From NCBI GenBank assembly GCA_934457515.1, contig CAKSHV010000101.1, positions 1 to 5,970 on the forward strand: a DNA stretch of 5,970 nt, in the 5' to 3' direction. The stretch comes from an uncultured Clostridia bacterium. GTDB taxonomy: Bacteria; Bacillota; Clostridia; RGIG6154. The number at the start of each line of letters is the position of its first letter. Within the stretch, counting starts at the first letter, position 1. The notes under the pieces were generated by a model, which had not been told where the DNA came from, searched no databases, and was given only the letters and a program-made list of their open reading frames with translations. Positions 5,377-5,970 of the stretch are shown piece after piece. A program made the position numbers and the translations under genes.

Positions 5377-5970
5377 TTATTTAAACAACATAAACGCCAA
5401 AATCACCACAATGCCAAGCACAATGCGGTACCAGCCGAACACTTTAAAATCGTGCTTGCGCACATAGCTCATTAAGAAACGGATGGCAAAAAGGGACACA
5501 ACATAGGCAACCGCCATACCCACAAGCAAAATCGCATATTCCATGCCGCTGAACGCAAATCCGTTTTTCACAAGCTTTAAAAGGCTTGCGCCGAACATAA
5601 CGGGAATGGCAAGGAAAAACGAAAACTCCGCCGCCACATCGCGCCCTGTTCCCAAAATAATCGCACCCAAAATGGTCGAGCCCGAGCGTGACGTTCCGGG
5701 AATTAAAGAAAGTACCTGAAACGCGCCGATGCCAAGCGCCGTTTTATACGAAAGCGAATCGATGTTCGTAATTTTCGGCTTTTTCTTTCGGTTTTCGATG
5801 ACGATAAACAAAATACCGTATACAATCAAAGTCACCGCAACCGTTGCCGCATTGTAAAAATGCGCGGTCATCCAGTCGTCAAACAAAAGTCCCACCACTG
5901 CCGCGGGCAAAACCGCAACCAACACTTTAAACCACATTGTCCATGTGTTTTTCCGCTCGACAGGCGTTTT
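5377..5970 (-). CDS. uppP: Undecaprenyl-diphosphatase UppP/BacA, N-terminus outside the window
   Basis: Membrane enzyme that removes a phosphate from undecaprenyl pyrophosphate, recycling the lipid carrier for peptidoglycan and other wall polymers; extra copies give bacitracin resistance. About 197 C-terminal residues are visible of a family length near 270-280, so about 75-90 residues, including the first conserved acidic motif, lie beyond the right edge. The second conserved motif PGTSRSGST, with the catalytic arginine and serine, is at 5680-5700. Several hydrophobic segments surround it, and the C-terminal helix [19 protein letters not shown] is typical. The frame stays open to the window edge ([11 protein letters not shown] before the methionine at 5937), so that methionine is internal and not the start. 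The gene ends in TAA followed by its own terminator. Confidence 0.93.
   Translation of the reverse strand, partial: KTPVERKNTWTMWFKVLVAVLPAAVVGLLFDDWMTAHFYNAATVAVTLIVYGILFIVIENRKKKPKITNIDSLSYKTALGIGAFQVLSLIPGTSRSGSTILGAIILGTGRDVAAEFSFFLAIPVMFGASLLKLVKNGFAFSGMEYAILLVGMAVAYVVSLFAIRFLMSYVRKHDFKVFGWYRIVLGIVVILAFMLFK

Noticed and set aside
816..5970. Functional bacitracin-resistance cluster formed by the BcrA-like ABC genes and uppP
   Set aside because: The genes are about 3.8 kb apart, separated by terminators and unrelated genes. uppP is a housekeeping gene, and the ABC substrate cannot be inferred.

Overview
The window reads as chromosomal DNA of a spore-forming, low-to-moderate GC Bacillota, most likely class Clostridia. 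Grounds: strong GGAGG-type ribosome binding sites, TTG/GTG as well as ATG starts, hairpin plus T-run terminators, and a recognisable dipicolinate synthase subunit B, a sporulation enzyme. The genus cannot be read from the sequence. All genes lie on the minus strand except one small regulator.

Left part (1-2860, minus strand, read right to left): a secreted protein of unknown function, then a BcrA/CcmA-like ABC ATPase, an ABC-2 permease, and the first codons of another membrane protein that leaves the window at the left edge. Stops and starts are close or overlap, so this is probably one operon. A 13-bp hairpin between the secreted-protein gene and the ATPase may set their relative expression. 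The ATPase starts at a TTG at 1541, not at the upstream ATG.

Divergent intergenic region (2860-3129): holds the promoter of the secreted-protein/ABC operon, with an extended -10, an 8-bp inverted repeat centred near the predicted transcription start, and four hexamers at about 10-11 bp spacing that look like an OmpR/PhoP-type response-regulator site. On the other side it holds a perfect 10-bp palindrome ahead of the XRE-family regulator gene (3130-3501, plus). That gene ends at a strong terminator it shares with the convergent dpaB.

Right part (3595-5970, minus strand): partial uppP (undecaprenyl-diphosphatase), terminator, yitT-type membrane protein, terminator, then a 47-codon C-terminal remnant of dpaA directly upstream of an intact dpaB. 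The loss of nearly all of dpaA while dpaB stays intact is the clearest anomaly here. It suggests that the local dipicolinate operon was broken by a deletion or rearrangement at about 4350, exactly next to the yitT terminator.

No RNA genes, CRISPR arrays, insertion sequences or att sites were seen. I found no clear evidence of a wholly new system. The best candidate is the secreted protein coupled to an ABC exporter under a complex promoter.
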